Shown here one piece after another: positions 51,434-62,352 of a DNA stretch of 64,000 nucleotides. Below the pieces are notes generated by a model. It was not told the origin of the DNA. It was given only the letters and a program-made list of their open reading frames with translations, and did not search any database. The translations under genes were made by a program, and so were the position numbers. The stretch is from Rhizobium sp. NXC24. Its GTDB lineage: Bacteria; Pseudomonadota; Alphaproteobacteria; Rhizobiales; Rhizobiaceae. Position 1 is the first letter of the stretch; each line of letters begins with the position of its first letter. The DNA is taken from contig NZ_CP024311.1 in the NCBI RefSeq assembly GCF_002944315.1, forward strand, positions 1,092,501 to 1,156,500, in the 5' to 3' direction.

Positions 51434-51810
51434 TGGAGGTGGTCTTCGCAATGCTCGTCGGCCTGTTCTTCGCCGCTGCGATCTATCTGATGCTGTCGAA
51501 GTTTTCGATCCGCATCATGCTCGGCATCGCCATCCTCGGAAACGCCGTCAACCTGCTGCTTTTCACCGCCGGCCGGGTAACGCGCGAAGTGCCGCCGATC
51601 ATCCCGTCGGGCGCTGACACGCTCAATGCGGATGCCGCCAACCCGCTGCCGCAGGCCCTGATCCTGACGGCAATCGTCATATCGTTCTCTTTCCTCGCCT
51701 TCCTGCTGGTGCTGACCTATCGGGCCTATCAGGACCTGAAGACCGACAATACCGGCGAGATGCGTGTGGCAGAACCGAAAAAGCGGCCGCTGCCGCCCCT
51801 GGGGTATTAG
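51433..51810 (+). CDS. mrpC: Mrp/Pha antiporter subunit C
   Basis: 125-residue membrane subunit, homologous to complex I NuoK, with three helices (FAMLVGLFFAAAIYLML, GIAILGNAVNLLLFTAG, PLPQALILTAIVISFSFLAF). The start codon ATG 51433 overlaps the last base of the mrpB stop. A GTG three bases upstream is also in frame. The next gene mrpD starts four bases after the stop. Confidence 0.9.
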   Translation: MEVVFAMLVGLFFAAAIYLMLSKFSIRIMLGIAILGNAVNLLLFTAGRVTREVPPIIPSGADTLNADAANPLPQALILTAIVISFSFLAFLLVLTYRAYQDLKTDNTGEMRVAEPKKRPLPPLGY

Positions 51811-51814
51811 CAGC

Positions 51815-53380
51815 ATGGCGGCCCCGACCAGCATCGCTGTCGATTTTTCCGCTGCGCTGGTGTCGGTGCCAGTGCAGGCCGGTCATTGGCTGGTGATCCT
51901 GCCGGTGGCCCTGTGTATTGGCCTCGGCGCGATTTTGATGATGTTTCGCGACCGCACTGCCATGCACGGCTGGATCGCCATTCCCGGCCTGGTACTGCTG
52001 GTGCTGATCGACGCGGCTCTGCTTTATAGGGTCGCTAACGAAGGGCCAGTGACCATGGTCATGGGCCGCTGGCTGCCGCCTTTCGGCATTGCCTTCAGCG
52101 TCGATCTTCTCGGCGCGGTGATGGCGCTGGCGGCGGCGGTCGTGGTGCTTGCAGCGAGCCTTTATGCGCTCGGCGAGATTACGGTCAGCGGCCGCCGCTA
52201 CGGCTTCTTTCCGTTCCTCATGCTGCTGCTTGCGGGCGTGAGCGGGGCATTTCTGACCGGCGACGTCTTCAATCTCTACGTCTGGTTCGAAGTACTGCTG
52301 ATTTCCTCTTTCGGCCTGCTGATCCTCGGCTCGGAGCGTGAGCAGATCGATGGCGCTTTGAAATATGCGGTGCTGAACCTCATCGCCACCACGCTGTTTC
52401 TCGTGTCCGTCGGCTATGTCTACGCCATCTTCGGCACGCTCAACATGGCCGATATCGCGATGAAGGCGAGGGCGCCCGGCAACGAGGCGCCGCTGATGAC
52501 GCTCGCCGGCCTCTTTCTCCTCGCTTTCGGCATGAAGGCCGCGGCCTTCCCGGTCAATTTCTGGCTGCCCGCGTCCTATCATACGCCACGCATCACCGTC
52601 TCGGCGCTTTTCGCCGGCCTGCTCACCAAGGTCGGCATCTATGCGCTGATCAGGGTGCTGGTCATGCTGCTGCCGGTCGAACGCGCTGGGCTCGGCCCGG
52701 TCACCACGGTCATTGCCATTGCGACGATGCTGACCGGCGTACTCGGCGCGCTCGGCGAAAGCGATATCCGCCGCCTGTTCGGCTATGTCGTCATTTCCGG
52801 CATCGGCACGATGCTGGCCGGCGTCGCGATTGGCAGCGCCAGCGGCCTCAGCGGGGCGATCTTCTATGCACTGCATTCGATGGTGCTGATGACGGCGCTC
52901 TATCTGCTGGCAGGCCAAGCGGCCCGGCTCGGCGGCAGCTTTTCGCTTGCTACCCTCGGCGGGCTTTACCGGCAAAGCGGCTGGTTCGCAGGTCTGTCAC
53001 TGGTGCTGTTTTTCGCCGCTTGCGGCCTGCCGCCATTTTCGGGCTTCTGGCCCAAGGTCGTCTTGGTGAAGGCGGCGCTCGATGCGGGCGCCTGGTGGAT
53101 CGCGGCAGCGATCCTGTTGACGGGCTTTCTCACCACCATCGTCTTCGGCCGCGTCTTTCTCCTCGCCTATTGGCGTCCAAGATCGGCGCAGGATGCTGCT
53201 GTGCCGCAGCCGATCGCCTGGCAGGCCGGCTTGCCGCTGGTCGCCCTCGCAGCCTTGGTCATAGGGTTTGGTCTGTTTCCCGAGCGGTTGCTGCATCTGA
53301 CGCAGCTTGCCGCCGGCGGTCTCGAAGATCCTTCCGCCTATCTGCACTCCGTCTTTGCGGGGGCTGGAGGCGCACAATGA
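51815..53380 (+). CDS. mrpD: Mrp/Pha antiporter subunit D
   Basis: 521-residue membrane subunit homologous to complex I NuoM/N. Typical segments are FNLYVWFEVLLISSFGLLIL, KAAAFPVNFWLPASYHTPRI and LFAGLLTKVGIYALIRVLVM, with proton-channel lysine and glutamate residues. ATG 51815 was chosen because it follows mrpC after four bases; an in-frame extension to 51764 lies within mrpC. The stop overlaps the mrpE start by four bases. Confidence 0.92.
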   Translation: MAAPTSIAVDFSAALVSVPVQAGHWLVILPVALCIGLGAILMMFRDRTAMHGWIAIPGLVLLVLIDAALLYRVANEGPVTMVMGRWLPPFGIAFSVDLLGAVMALAAAVVVLAASLYALGEITVSGRRYGFFPFLMLLLAGVSGAFLTGDVFNLYVWFEVLLISSFGLLILGSEREQIDGALKYAVLNLIATTLFLVSVGYVYAIFGTLNMADIAMKARAPGNEAPLMTLAGLFLLAFGMKAAAFPVNFWLPASYHTPRITVSALFAGLLTKVGIYALIRVLVMLLPVERAGLGPVTTVIAIATMLTGVLGALGESDIRRLFGYVVISGIGTMLAGVAIGSASGLSGAIFYALHSMVLMTALYLLAGQAARLGGSFSLATLGGLYRQSGWFAGLSLVLFFAACGLPPFSGFWPKVVLVKAALDAGAWWIAAAILLTGFLTTIVFGRVFLLAYWRPRSAQDAAVPQPIAWQAGLPLVALAALVIGFGLFPERLLHLTQLAAGGLEDPSAYLHSVFAGAGGAQ

Positions 53381-53850
53381 TCCTGCTCGTCTTCAACCTG
53401 CTGCTCGCCATTGTCTGGGTCGCCATCACCGGCAGCGCCTCCTTCCTCAATCTTGTCCTTGGTTTTGTCCTCTCGGCACTCGCCCTGGCAATGATTCGGG
53501 AATCCCATGGCGGCGTCCTCTATCTCGAGCGCCTCAGGCGGATTCTGGCGCTGTTGCTGCTGTTCCTGCGTGAACTCGCCAAATCCGCATGGGCCGTTGC
53601 GGTAACCGTCATGAGCCCCAAAATGGATGTGAAGCCCGGCATCTTCGCTTTTCCGCTGACTGTCGACCGCGATTTCGAGATCACCCTGCTCGCTAATCTC
53701 ATCACGTTGACGCCCGGTACGCTCTCCGTCGACGTTTCCGACGACCGCAAGACTCTCTATGTGCATGCGCTCGACTGCTCCGACCCCGAAATGTTGAAGC
53801 GCGGCATAGCCGATGGCTTCGAGCGCCGAATCATGGAGGCTTTCCGATGA
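53377..53850 (+). CDS. mrpE: Mrp/Pha antiporter subunit E
   Basis: 157-residue subunit with two or three N-terminal helices and a cytoplasmic domain with [22 protein letters not shown], the family signature. ATG 53377 overlaps the mrpD stop (ATGA) and the stop overlaps mrpF the same way. The upstream open frame to 53020 is the shadow of mrpD and was not used. Confidence 0.9.
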   Translation: MILLVFNLLLAIVWVAITGSASFLNLVLGFVLSALALAMIRESHGGVLYLERLRRILALLLLFLRELAKSAWAVAVTVMSPKMDVKPGIFAFPLTVDRDFEITLLANLITLTPGTLSVDVSDDRKTLYVHALDCSDPEMLKRGIADGFERRIMEAFR

Positions 53851-54215
53851 TCGCAGCTTCCATCGTGTCCGCCGCCGCCATGGTGTCGCTTGTTATTCTC
53901 AGCCTGGCCTTCCTGTTCACCGTCTTTCGCGTGGTAATCGGTCCGACTTTGCCCGATCGGGTGCTGGCGCTCGATATGCTGGTGGCCGTCGCCATCGGCT
54001 TCATTGCCGTCATCGCCATCAAGACGGGCTTCACACTCTATATCGACATCGCCATCTCTCTCGGACTTGTCGGCTTCCTCGCTACCGTCGCCTTTGCCCG
54101 GTTCATCCTGACCCACAGTGCATCGACGCAAGCCGAACGGCAACCATTGGCGCCGATTGCGGCCGCGAGGAAGCCGGTTCGCAAGAATGGCCGTCGCAAG
54201 AAGGGAAAGCGGTAA
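53847..54215 (+). CDS. mrpF: Mrp/Pha antiporter subunit F
   Basis: 122-residue subunit with three helices ([61 protein letters not shown]). The signature [14 protein letters not shown] is present. The C-terminal tail is unusually long and basic ([14 protein letters not shown]). It overlaps mrpE by four bases and mrpG by one base. Confidence 0.9.
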   Translation: MIAASIVSAAAMVSLVILSLAFLFTVFRVVIGPTLPDRVLALDMLVAVAIGFIAVIAIKTGFTLYIDIAISLGLVGFLATVAFARFILTHSASTQAERQPLAPIAAARKPVRKNGRRKKGKR

Positions 54216-54577
54216 TGGAATTGGTCGCCGCCATCGTTGTCGCCTTCCTGCTCCTGGCGGGCGCATTGTTTTCGCTGGTCGCGTCGATCGGTATCGTCCG
54301 CCTGCCGGATCTCTATAGCCGTATGCACGCCGCTTCGAAGGCTGGCACGGTTGGTTCCGGCCTGTTGCTACTTGCAGTCGGTTTTCACTCGCAGGATCTG
54401 CCGATATTGGCGCGGGCACTGGCCGGTTTCGTGTTCTTCATCTTGACTGCGCCGATTTCTGCCCATCTTCTCGCCCGTGCCGCTCACAAGGCGGGCCACC
54501 GGCTGATGCCACCGTCGGTGCGCGATGATCTTTCGAAAGGCCGAGTAGAGGGGCGTTCTTACAAAATGAAAAGCTAA
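54215..54577 (+). CDS. mrpG: Mrp/Pha antiporter subunit G
   Basis: 120-residue subunit with three helices and the family signature [23 protein letters not shown]. The start ATG 54215 shares a base with the mrpF stop (TAATG). The C-terminus is charged. It closes the seven-gene operon A to G. The order and the separate A and B match the Mrp group 1 type; the ion transported cannot be told from sequence. Confidence 0.9.
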   Translation: MELVAAIVVAFLLLAGALFSLVASIGIVRLPDLYSRMHAASKAGTVGSGLLLLAVGFHSQDLPILARALAGFVFFILTAPISAHLLARAAHKAGHRLMPPSVRDDLSKGRVEGRSYKMKS

Positions 54578-55102
54578 CAAACGCTTGGATTGCCAGAAAA
54601 GTGAATACAAATTCTCGTCGTTAGTTACCTATTTTTAATAGATGAGAAATTTGCAAAGAAATGATAGAATTAAAAACTGGACATTTGGAGAAAGAGTGGT
54701 AATCCAGATTCAAGTAGAGTTCTGATGTTGAGTTAGTCTCAACCGGCTTTAAGTGCCCGATGCTTTGATCTTTCTTTCAAACAACGGCGGGCAAAACTTT
54801 CTTCCGGTTAAGGATTGACGGACCTACCTCCGTCATCACTGATTCTATCGTCAGGCGGTATAAAAACGGGTTTCGTTGCACGAAGTCTAGGGGTGGATTT
54901 CGTATTGCGGGCAATTTGGCATGAAATGCCCCGTTTTTTTGCTGATTGCTGCTACGAATACGGGCAATGCCGTTCGCGGTATGTCCAGCTCATACATTTC
55001 GAAAATCGAAATGATTATGCGCAACGTCTAAAGTAATGCTGTGTTTTACGTGTTCCGTTGGAGGCGTAGCGCAGTAGGCAAGCCGATGAACAGGAGAACA
55101 AA
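54578..55102 (+). other. 525-base AT-rich gap before mucR with structured leader or possible sRNA
   Basis: TGACGGA (54816-54822) pairs with TCCGTCA (54829-54835), a perfect 7-base hairpin. GGCAT-gaa-ATGCC (54918-54930) is followed by CCG and seven T (54934-54940), a rho-independent-like terminator within the leader. TTGACG at 54815-54820 may be a -35 box. This could be a long mucR 5' leader, an attenuator, or a small RNA ending at 54940. A 73-residue open frame over it (54815-55036) is not convincing. Confidence 0.4.
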
Positions 55103-55534
55103 ATGACAGATACGGCCCTTGGCAATGGCCAGGATTTGCTGGTTGAGCTAACCGCCGACATCGTGGCGGCGTATGTCAGCAATCATGTAGTCCCGGTCAG
55201 CGACCTTCCGAATCTGATTTCCGACGTACATTCCGCCTTGAGCAACACCTCGGCTCCGGCCCCCGCCGTTACCGTGGTTGAAAAGCAGAAGCCGGCCGTA
55301 TCCGTTCGTAAATCGGTACAGGACGATCAGATCACCTGCCTGGAATGCGGCGGCAGCTTCAAGTCGTTGAAGCGCCACCTGATGACCCATCACAGTCTTT
55401 CGCCTGAAGAATATCGTGAGAAGTGGGATTTGGCGGCCGACTACCCGATGGTTGCGCCCGCCTATGCCGAAGCTCGTTCGCGTCTCGCGAAGGAGATGGG
55501 CCTTGGCCAGCGCCGCAAGCGCGGTAGCCGCTAA
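55103..55534 (+). CDS. mucR: MucR/Ros-family zinc-finger transcriptional regulator
   Basis: 143-residue regulator typical of Rhizobiaceae. The Cys2-His2 zinc site is Cys79, Cys82, His92 and His97 ([20 protein letters not shown]), followed by a basic helical C-terminus. Known members (MucR, RosR, Ros) repress genes for exopolysaccharide, motility and virulence or symbiosis functions and often their own gene by binding AT-rich DNA. ACAGGAGAAC lies upstream of ATG 55103. The long AT-rich leader fits autoregulation. A terminator follows. Confidence 0.92.
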   Translation: MTDTALGNGQDLLVELTADIVAAYVSNHVVPVSDLPNLISDVHSALSNTSAPAPAVTVVEKQKPAVSVRKSVQDDQITCLECGGSFKSLKRHLMTHHSLSPEEYREKWDLAADYPMVAPAYAEARSRLAKEMGLGQRRKRGSR

Positions 55535-55559
55535 ATTCCCAAATCGACGACACCATCAA

Positions 55560-55585
55560 AAAACCCGGCTTTCGAGCCGGGTTTT
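55560..55585. terminator. rho-independent terminator, bidirectional
   Basis: AAAACCCGGCT (55560-55570) pairs with AGCCGGGTTTT (55575-55585), loop TTCG, 11 perfect pairs. It lies between mucR and the convergent sufE gene, and the A- and T-ends serve both directions. Confidence 0.9.
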
Positions 55586-55609
55586 GTCGTTTCACCAGCG
55601 TGGCAGATT

Positions 55610-56032
55610 CTATGCGGCGGCGCGTACTATCGCCTCTTCGCGGATACGCTTGATCATCGAGCGCAATCCGTTGGCGCGCTGCGAGGAAAGGTGTTCGACC
55701 AGGCCGATCTTGCCGAAGACGTCGAGAGCATCGAGCGCGGCGATCTCGGAGGCCGGTTTACCGGAATAAGTGGCGAGCACGATCGCCACCAGCCCGCGCA
55801 CGATATGCGCATCCGAATCACCTTCGAAGGTCAGGACCGGATTTTCCAGATCGCCCGCTGTGTGCGTTACCAGCCAGACCTGGCTGGCGCAGCCCTGCAC
55901 CTTGTTTTCCAGCGTCCGCTTCTCTTCCGGCAAATCCGGCAGCGCTTTGCCGAGCTCGATCACATAGCGATAACGGTCCTCCCAGTCGTCCAGGAAGGTG
56001 AAATCCTCTATGATCTGTTCAAGCGTCGCCAT
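55610..56032 (-). CDS. sufE: SufE cysteine-desulfuration partner
   Basis: 140-residue sulfur acceptor that takes persulfide from the cysteine desulfurase SufS for iron-sulfur cluster assembly. The active cysteine is Cys48 in KVQGCASQVWLV. The start ATG 56032 gives MATLEQIIEDF; the open frame continues upstream to 56302 without family sequence. No suf operon is adjacent, so this is a stand-alone sufE as often in rhizobia. Confidence 0.9.
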   Translation of the reverse strand: MATLEQIIEDFTFLDDWEDRYRYVIELGKALPDLPEEKRTLENKVQGCASQVWLVTHTAGDLENPVLTFEGDSDAHIVRGLVAIVLATYSGKPASEIAALDALDVFGKIGLVEHLSSQRANGLRSMIKRIREEAIVRAAA

Positions 56033-56165
56033 CAAGCCGGTCCAATTATCCACTTGCTTGGATATAGGTGAAAAGGTCGATGATTTGAACCCATGACAAA
56101 AAAGAACGCCGCGAGCGATGGCAAGCTCACGGCGCATAAGGGGGAGGCATCGATGGAAACGGAGA

Positions 56166-56642
56166 TCAGGTTCGCGGCTTCGGCAGCGGCACCGGAATAT
56201 AAGAGGGCAGCTTGACAGTGCCGGTAACGACCGCGTCGGCCGTCTCGACGTTGATCGGGCGCTTGGCGGGCATCGGCTGTGCCTCGGCGGCGACCAGCTC
56301 ACGGTTGACGACGGGGGCAGTCACAGCCTGGTTGGCGGCCGCCTGCTCGCCGGACTTATCGTCCTTGAAGTGCTGACCCAGAAGATCGTAAGCGACGCGG
56401 GCACCGTCACGGGCCTGATAGCCGAGCGCGGTCAGCGTCTCGCCGCCTTTCTGGCAGACATCGGGTTTTTCCGCGCACATGGCGCCGACATATTGCATGA
56501 CGCCACTCGCGGCCGACAGCGCATCGGAAACCTGTACCTTCGGTTCGTCGGCCGACCGCGGAGCGCCGTCAGGCTTGGCGAAGATCGGCAGGAACATGAG
56601 AACCAGTGAAAACCAGAACCCCGCTCTAATGAGAAACCACAT
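56166..56642 (-). CDS. DUF5330 domain-containing protein
   Basis: 158 residues. A hydrophobic N-terminal segment (MWFLIRAGFWFSLVLMFLPI) may be a membrane anchor or signal. The middle has VSDALSAASGVMQYVGAMCA and CQKGGETLTALGYQARDG with two conserved cysteines. The C-terminal part is rich in Pro and Ala. I know the family from Rhizobiales with no known function. ATG 56642 follows AAAGGATGG; ATG 56654 is an alternative. Downstream of sufE in the same strand order. Confidence 0.72.
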   Translation of the reverse strand: MWFLIRAGFWFSLVLMFLPIFAKPDGAPRSADEPKVQVSDALSAASGVMQYVGAMCAEKPDVCQKGGETLTALGYQARDGARVAYDLLGQHFKDDKSGEQAAANQAVTAPVVNRELVAAEAQPMPAKRPINVETADAVVTGTVKLPSYIPVPLPKPRT

Positions 56643-56654
56643 TGCCTTGCCCAT

Positions 56655-57093
56655 CCTTTATTTCGTTCGGTCTTATCGCCGATCGAAGTCGTTTATCTGA
56701 TGTTGCTCAGACCCTATCCGACAGAGGACAACACCCCTTTTCAAAACTTGGATGCATTTTCGGCAAATTTGATTCAAATTGTAGCAATTGGCATTTCAAG
56801 CTCATTTGTGTCGAATTGTAGCGATTGCTGTTAAGTATGTCTCGGCCGATCTGCCTGATATCCCGGGGCTTGCGGGCGTCGACGTCGGCGCAAAGGTTAA
56901 CGTGTGACGGAAATCTAAATAAAATCCGCTGCTTACCCGCTGTTAACCACAAAAACCAAAGGTCTCGCCATGTGCGCCAAAACGAGATTTTCGAGCTTTT
57001 TCGACCGATCCACGCGCCCGTTCTTTATTCTTTCCTTAAGTCGCGAAGGCCTATTGTGCGGTTGAATAACTGACCGTTTGTGCGGGTTTTGGT
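56655..57093. other. 439-base divergent gap with AT-rich core
   Basis: Region between the DUF5330 gene and the sensor kinase gene. AT-rich in the middle with TTAAC words at 56898 and 56943, which resemble half-sites of a cell-cycle regulator, but no full TTAA-N7-TTAA pair is present. Promoters for both genes should lie here. Confidence 0.5.
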
Positions 57094-58618
<1,525 letters not shown>

Positions 58619-58647
<29 letters not shown>

Positions 58648-59656
58648 GGGAAAGGGCAGGGCCAGGCGAAAGCAGCCCGGCTTTGCTTCCCGGGGGGCGG
58701 TTGCCGTCGGCAGCCTCGGCCTGCGCGGTGCCGGCGCGCTGGGCGGCCTCGGTGTGCGTGGCGTCGGTGCCTTGGCCGCTTTATGCGGCGGCGTTGTCGG
58801 CCGGCATCCGGCCGCCGCCGCCGGAGTCGCAATCTTCTTCGCGGTCTTTGGTTTCGTGACGGCCAATGCGCTCTGGTATCAGTCGGGCGCACACCCGTCG
58901 CCACTGCTGCGCACGCGGGATCCCAACTCTCCCTATCAGATCCCCGGCCGCAAGCCCTTCCTGCATGCGCAGCAGACCGATACCGGCAACGTCACCACGT
59001 TCCGCATCGAGCGGCAGGACACAATGGCGAATGCCGCAGCACCTTCCCCACAGGTTCGGACCGCCAGCCTGCCGGCGACGCAAACGCCGGCAGCGGCGAC
59101 CACGACACCATCGAAGCTGGTTGCCGACGTGCAGAGCGAACTGATCCACCGCGGCCTCTATGACGGCACCGCAGACGGTGTCATCGGCTCGCGCACGACA
59201 GCCGCTATCCTGTTCTTCCAGGAAGCGTCCGGCCTGGCGCAGACTGGGGTCGCAACTCCGGAACTGCTGGCCGCGCTGAAGGCCAATGATCCCGGCACCC
59301 ACGCCAGCTCCAAGACGAGCGTTGCGGCCGTCCCGTCGGAGCGGCCCATCAATGTCTCGGCCAACGCTTCCACCATCGATCCCATCGCCGCCGCCATTCA
59401 GAGCGCGGAGAAGGATATCAAGACGAGCGCCGCCCCCCGGAGCGGGCCAAGCGACGTCGTCAACACCGTCAACATGGTGATGCAGATCCAGAAGGGCCTG
59501 AGCAACATCGCCTATACCAATGTCAGCGTCGACGGCGTAGCCGGCGAACAGACCAAGGCCGCCATCCGCCGGTTTCAGAAGCACTACCGGCTGCCGGAAA
59601 CCGGCGAGCCCGACATGGCGGTCTTGAAGAAACTGCAGGACATCGGCGCGCTTTAA
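58619..59656 (+). CDS. peptidoglycan-binding membrane protein
   Basis: 345 residues. The basic N-terminus (MAPQKRKSPKGKGRARRKQP) and Gly/Ala-rich region precede a membrane helix (about 66-86). Two PG_binding_1 domains follow: VQSELIHRGLYDGTADGVIG about 170-225 and a second one near the C-terminus (IQKGLSNIAYTNVSVDGVAG). Such modules bind the cell wall from the periplasm. The overlap with the kinase gene suggests a joint operon and a link between wall state and cell-cycle signalling, which is inference. Confidence 0.85.
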
Positions 59657-59704
59657 TCTTCCCCCTTGATTGCTTCGCGCCCAACCGGCCGGTATAGCTC
59701 AGCC

Positions 59705-60061
59705 ATGAGATTGCGCAGCGACATCTTCGTATCCGCCCTGACCCGCCGTCTTTTTGCCCGCGGCGATTTTGCCGCTGTGGAACATAAGGGGGCGGAGGAG
59801 GCGGGAGCGATCTTCATCCGCCAGCGTTTTCGCGATGGACTGGAAACGCTTTATGCTCCAGCTCCGCAAAGCTTCTTCGATGAAGAGGAAAGCGGGACGC
59901 GCCTGTTCGAAATCCGTTTGGATCGCAGGGAACCCGAAGATGTCAGGCAGACGCTTGATCGTGAGCTGAAATTCGACCCCGATCTCTGGATCATCGAGCT
60001 GGAGACCGACGATATTGCCGATATCGTGCCGTTGGTCGAGCAACGCAGCAATCCTCTGTGA
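59705..60061 (+). CDS. DUF1491 family protein
   Basis: 118 residues of a small uncharacterised alphaproteobacterial family. Typical pieces are MRLRSDIFVSALTRRLFARG, GAEEAGAIFIRQRFRDGLET and FDPDLWIIELETDD. ATG 59705 gives the family N-terminus; the 13-residue extension to 59666 does not. Downstream of the peptidoglycan-binding gene and convergent with the GFA gene. Confidence 0.8.
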   Translation: MRLRSDIFVSALTRRLFARGDFAAVEHKGAEEAGAIFIRQRFRDGLETLYAPAPQSFFDEEESGTRLFEIRLDRREPEDVRQTLDRELKFDPDLWIIELETDDIADIVPLVEQRSNPL

Positions 60062-60083
60062 CAGAGAAATAGCTCTATCGGCA

Positions 60084-60605
60084 TCAGGGCAGGCAGTCTT
60101 CTGAGTCTACTTCCGGTGGCCACCGGCTGGTGTCATGGTCGGGGTGCTGCCGGTTCGACGCGATGATGCGGGGCAGGTATCCGTTCGGATCAACCGCATA
60201 GGTCGGATGATTTCCCGGGAGCTCATGCAGGCTGCCATACCAGGAAACCCTGCTTTCATTGCCGTATTGAACAACCGGCGGCACCTGATCGGGCTGGTCG
60301 AAGGTTCCCGCAAGAATGCCTATGTCTTCGAACTTCGGATATTCAAAAATCATCGGCGTGCCGCAATCCTTGCAAAAACCGCGTCGCGCCAGGGCAGAAC
60401 TCTGAAACCAGGAAAACGCGCCCCGCGTCACTCGAAACGCGCTCTTCATGACAGGGCAGATGACCGCAAACGGCCCGCCGACCGCTTTCTGGCACATTCG
60501 GCAATGGCACACATGCACGTTTTGAGGAGGCAGGTCGCAGGCAAAGCGAATGGCGCCGCATTGGCAGCCACCGGTCAACGGATGGGCAGTCGCATCATGG
60601 TTCAT
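60084..60605 (-). CDS. GFA family zinc-binding protein
   Basis: 173-residue protein of the GFA group (glutathione-dependent formaldehyde-activating enzyme fold). The zinc cysteines are Cys14 and Cys16 (GGCQCG), Cys33, Cys35 and Cys38 (HVCHCRMCQK) and Cys78 and Cys81 (GFCKDCG). ATG 60605 was chosen because upstream residues are not like the family. Most members have not been tested and some do not act on formaldehyde. Convergent with the DUF1491 gene. Confidence 0.82.
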   Translation of the reverse strand: MNHDATAHPLTGGCQCGAIRFACDLPPQNVHVCHCRMCQKAVGGPFAVICPVMKSAFRVTRGAFSWFQSSALARRGFCKDCGTPMIFEYPKFEDIGILAGTFDQPDQVPPVVQYGNESRVSWYGSLHELPGNHPTYAVDPNGYLPRIIASNRQHPDHDTSRWPPEVDSEDCLP

Positions 60606-60691
60606 GTCGCTGTCCGCGTGTGGAGGTCGGCAGGCCCGCGATCCTACCATGCAATAGCTGGAGGCGACACGCGAAGAACTTACGGGCTAAA

Positions 60692-61660
60692 TCAACGCGA
60701 GCGGCTGACGACACGCAATTCGCGGATCGGACTCGCCTTAGGGCCGAAAAGCGGCGTGCCCGGGCGGACCGCAGGCTTCTGTTCGGGCGGCAGATAAGTG
60801 TACCGGTCGGCGCGGCGCCAAGCTTCTACACGGGCCTGACTTTCCTCTGCATCGATGCTGTCGAGCACCAGCCAGGCGCGGCTGACGCTGCCATGCTGTT
60901 CGGCCAGATGCGGATAGAAGCGCTCCAGCGCATAGACGGCGTCGGCAAAGCCCATGCCGAGGCTCGTCAGCGTCACTGCCAGTTGCTGGCCGGACGTGTC
61001 GATCATGATGCGCTCGGCAAGCCAACGGCTCGAGGAAAGTGCGTCGGCAAGCGTGGCGGCAAATTGCTGCGCCTCGCGCTCGCGGGCGAAACGCACCAGC
61101 AATGCTTCCTGCACATCGGAAAGGCTGCGCAGGCCCAGACGATCCCTATCGTCACGGCCGAGATGGCGGGCGACCTGCTTGATCTTCTGCCGCAGGGCTT
61201 CCTCACGGGCAAGGCGCTCGGCCTCAATGCCCGCAGCGCTCGGTTCCGGCACTAAGGCCGGAGCAGGAGCGGCCGGCGGGGTCGCCGATATTGTCATGCC
61301 GCGTTCCGGCTCGGCCTGATGCAGGCTGACAAGGGCGTCGATGACTTTCGGCGATAGTGAGGGTCGGCGGACGATCGCTTTCGCATGCGCGGCGCCCTGC
61401 GTGCGGGCGATGGTGATCAGCGTATCGTCGTCGATCGCTTGCGAACTCGCCAGAAAAGGGGCGGCGATGGCGATCGGCTGACAGCCGATGAAAAGGGAGA
61501 CGGCCGGCGGCACGGTTGGGCATTGGGAGAGTGCGGCGACGGCCTGGCGTTTCGCTTCGTCGGATGAGGCCTGGAAGAGGGGAGTAAAGAGCTCGGCAAA
61601 CTGGCGAAGCTCCGATTTCGATGGATGATTCAAACCTTCGAAACTGGTCACCGTCGCCAT
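60692..61660 (-). CDS. DUF2336 domain-containing protein
   Basis: 322 residues. The N-terminal part is helical (SKSELRQFAELFTPLFQASS, AKRQAVAALSQCPTVPPAVS), then LIGCQPIAIAAPFLAS-like DUF2336 segments, a Pro-rich linker, and a second helical part (QVARHLGRDDRDRLGLRSLS). The family is alphaproteobacterial and uncharacterised. ATG 61660 was chosen because MATVTSFEGL is the typical start; the extension to 61747 is unlike the family. The C-terminus is close to the GFA gene. Confidence 0.75.
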   Translation of the reverse strand: MATVTSFEGLNHPSKSELRQFAELFTPLFQASSDEAKRQAVAALSQCPTVPPAVSLFIGCQPIAIAAPFLASSQAIDDDTLITIARTQGAAHAKAIVRRPSLSPKVIDALVSLHQAEPERGMTISATPPAAPAPALVPEPSAAGIEAERLAREEALRQKIKQVARHLGRDDRDRLGLRSLSDVQEALLVRFAREREAQQFAATLADALSSSRWLAERIMIDTSGQQLAVTLTSLGMGFADAVYALERFYPHLAEQHGSVSRAWLVLDSIDAEESQARVEAWRRADRYTYLPPEQKPAVRPGTPLFGPKASPIRELRVVSRSR

Positions 61661-62145
61661 CAGGACCACATCTTTCTTGCGGACTGTCGCAGGCTCTTCG
61701 AGGTCTCGAAACCGGTCACGCACGCCAACACCCATACTGATACGCAAAACAAAAAAGACGGGAGCCGGATCGGCAAACCTGCGCGCCGCTGTGTTTTTCT
61801 CTGGCCGAGCCGGATCGCGCTTTGGTTTTTGCGGGCGCTATCGGCGATGGCTATCGAAACGGGCGTGGACACGGTCGTCCTGATCTGGCTTTTTCGGAAG
61901 AGTAAGGGGCGCAGGGTTAATGGTTCGTGAAAACTTTATTAAAATCCAAATAAAAATTGCGCGTTAAGCTTGCGTGGGGATGGAAGTCGAATTTTGGCCT
62001 GATCGGCTGCGTCAGCGGGCGCTCAACCTTTACGAAAGCTATCTCGCCGTGACGCACTGACTAGCGTGTTCAACTTATAAGGGTTTCGGGGATTAACCTG
62101 CCCGCTTGGGAAAGTTGCCCGGGAGAAGCTCGCAGCATCAAGGGC
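61661..62145. other. 485-base gap with one 26-residue candidate ORF
   Basis: Mostly AT-richer non-coding sequence. ATG 61980 opens MEVEFWPDRLRQRALNLYES and ends at 62060 (26 residues), a protein-like frame, but the TGGGG in front lies too close to the ATG for a good ribosome-binding site. Open frames antisense to the DUF2336 start are considered noise. Confidence 0.35.
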
Positions 62146-62352
62146 TCAGAGCGTCTTATGCTCCCGCAAGGCGGCCAGTAGTCTTTCGGAGGTATTATAG
62201 CCGGATTGAAACAGGCCGAGCGCCGCCGTTGCCGCGAACTGGGCCTCGGCGCTTTTGATATCTATCCGCTTCTCCAGGCACCATTTATCCAACGCGCCGC
62301 GCAGCACGATAATGTCCTCCGGGGAGAAGAACGAATTGGTCGTCGCTGACAT
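62146..62352 (-). CDS. conserved-type 68-residue protein, unknown function
   Basis: 68 residues: MSATTNSFFSPEDIIVLRGA, a helical segment around ALDKWCLEKR, then SAEAQFAATAALGLFQSG and SERLLAALREH. GAGGGC lies seven bases before the ATG. The helical pattern and codon use fit a real gene, and I know similar small proteins in rhizobia without function. One cysteine (about residue 25) and no membrane segment. Confidence 0.65.
   Translation of the reverse strand: MSATTNSFFSPEDIIVLRGALDKWCLEKRIDIKSAEAQFAATAALGLFQSGYNTSERLLAALREHKTL

Noticed and set aside
53020..53376. Upstream extension of the mrpE frame
   Set aside because: It lies inside mrpD in another frame; the ATGA overlap at 53377 is the real start.
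54815..55036. 73-residue ORF in the mucR leader
   Set aside because: It runs through the leader hairpins, starts without a ribosome-binding site and has low protein likeness.
56898..56947. TTAAC words as CtrA binding sites
   Set aside because: Only half-sites are seen and no TTAA-N7-TTAA pair, so no claim is made.
61625..61930. 101-residue plus-strand ORF over the DUF2336 start
   Set aside because: Antisense to the start of a well-supported gene and lacks a ribosome-binding site.
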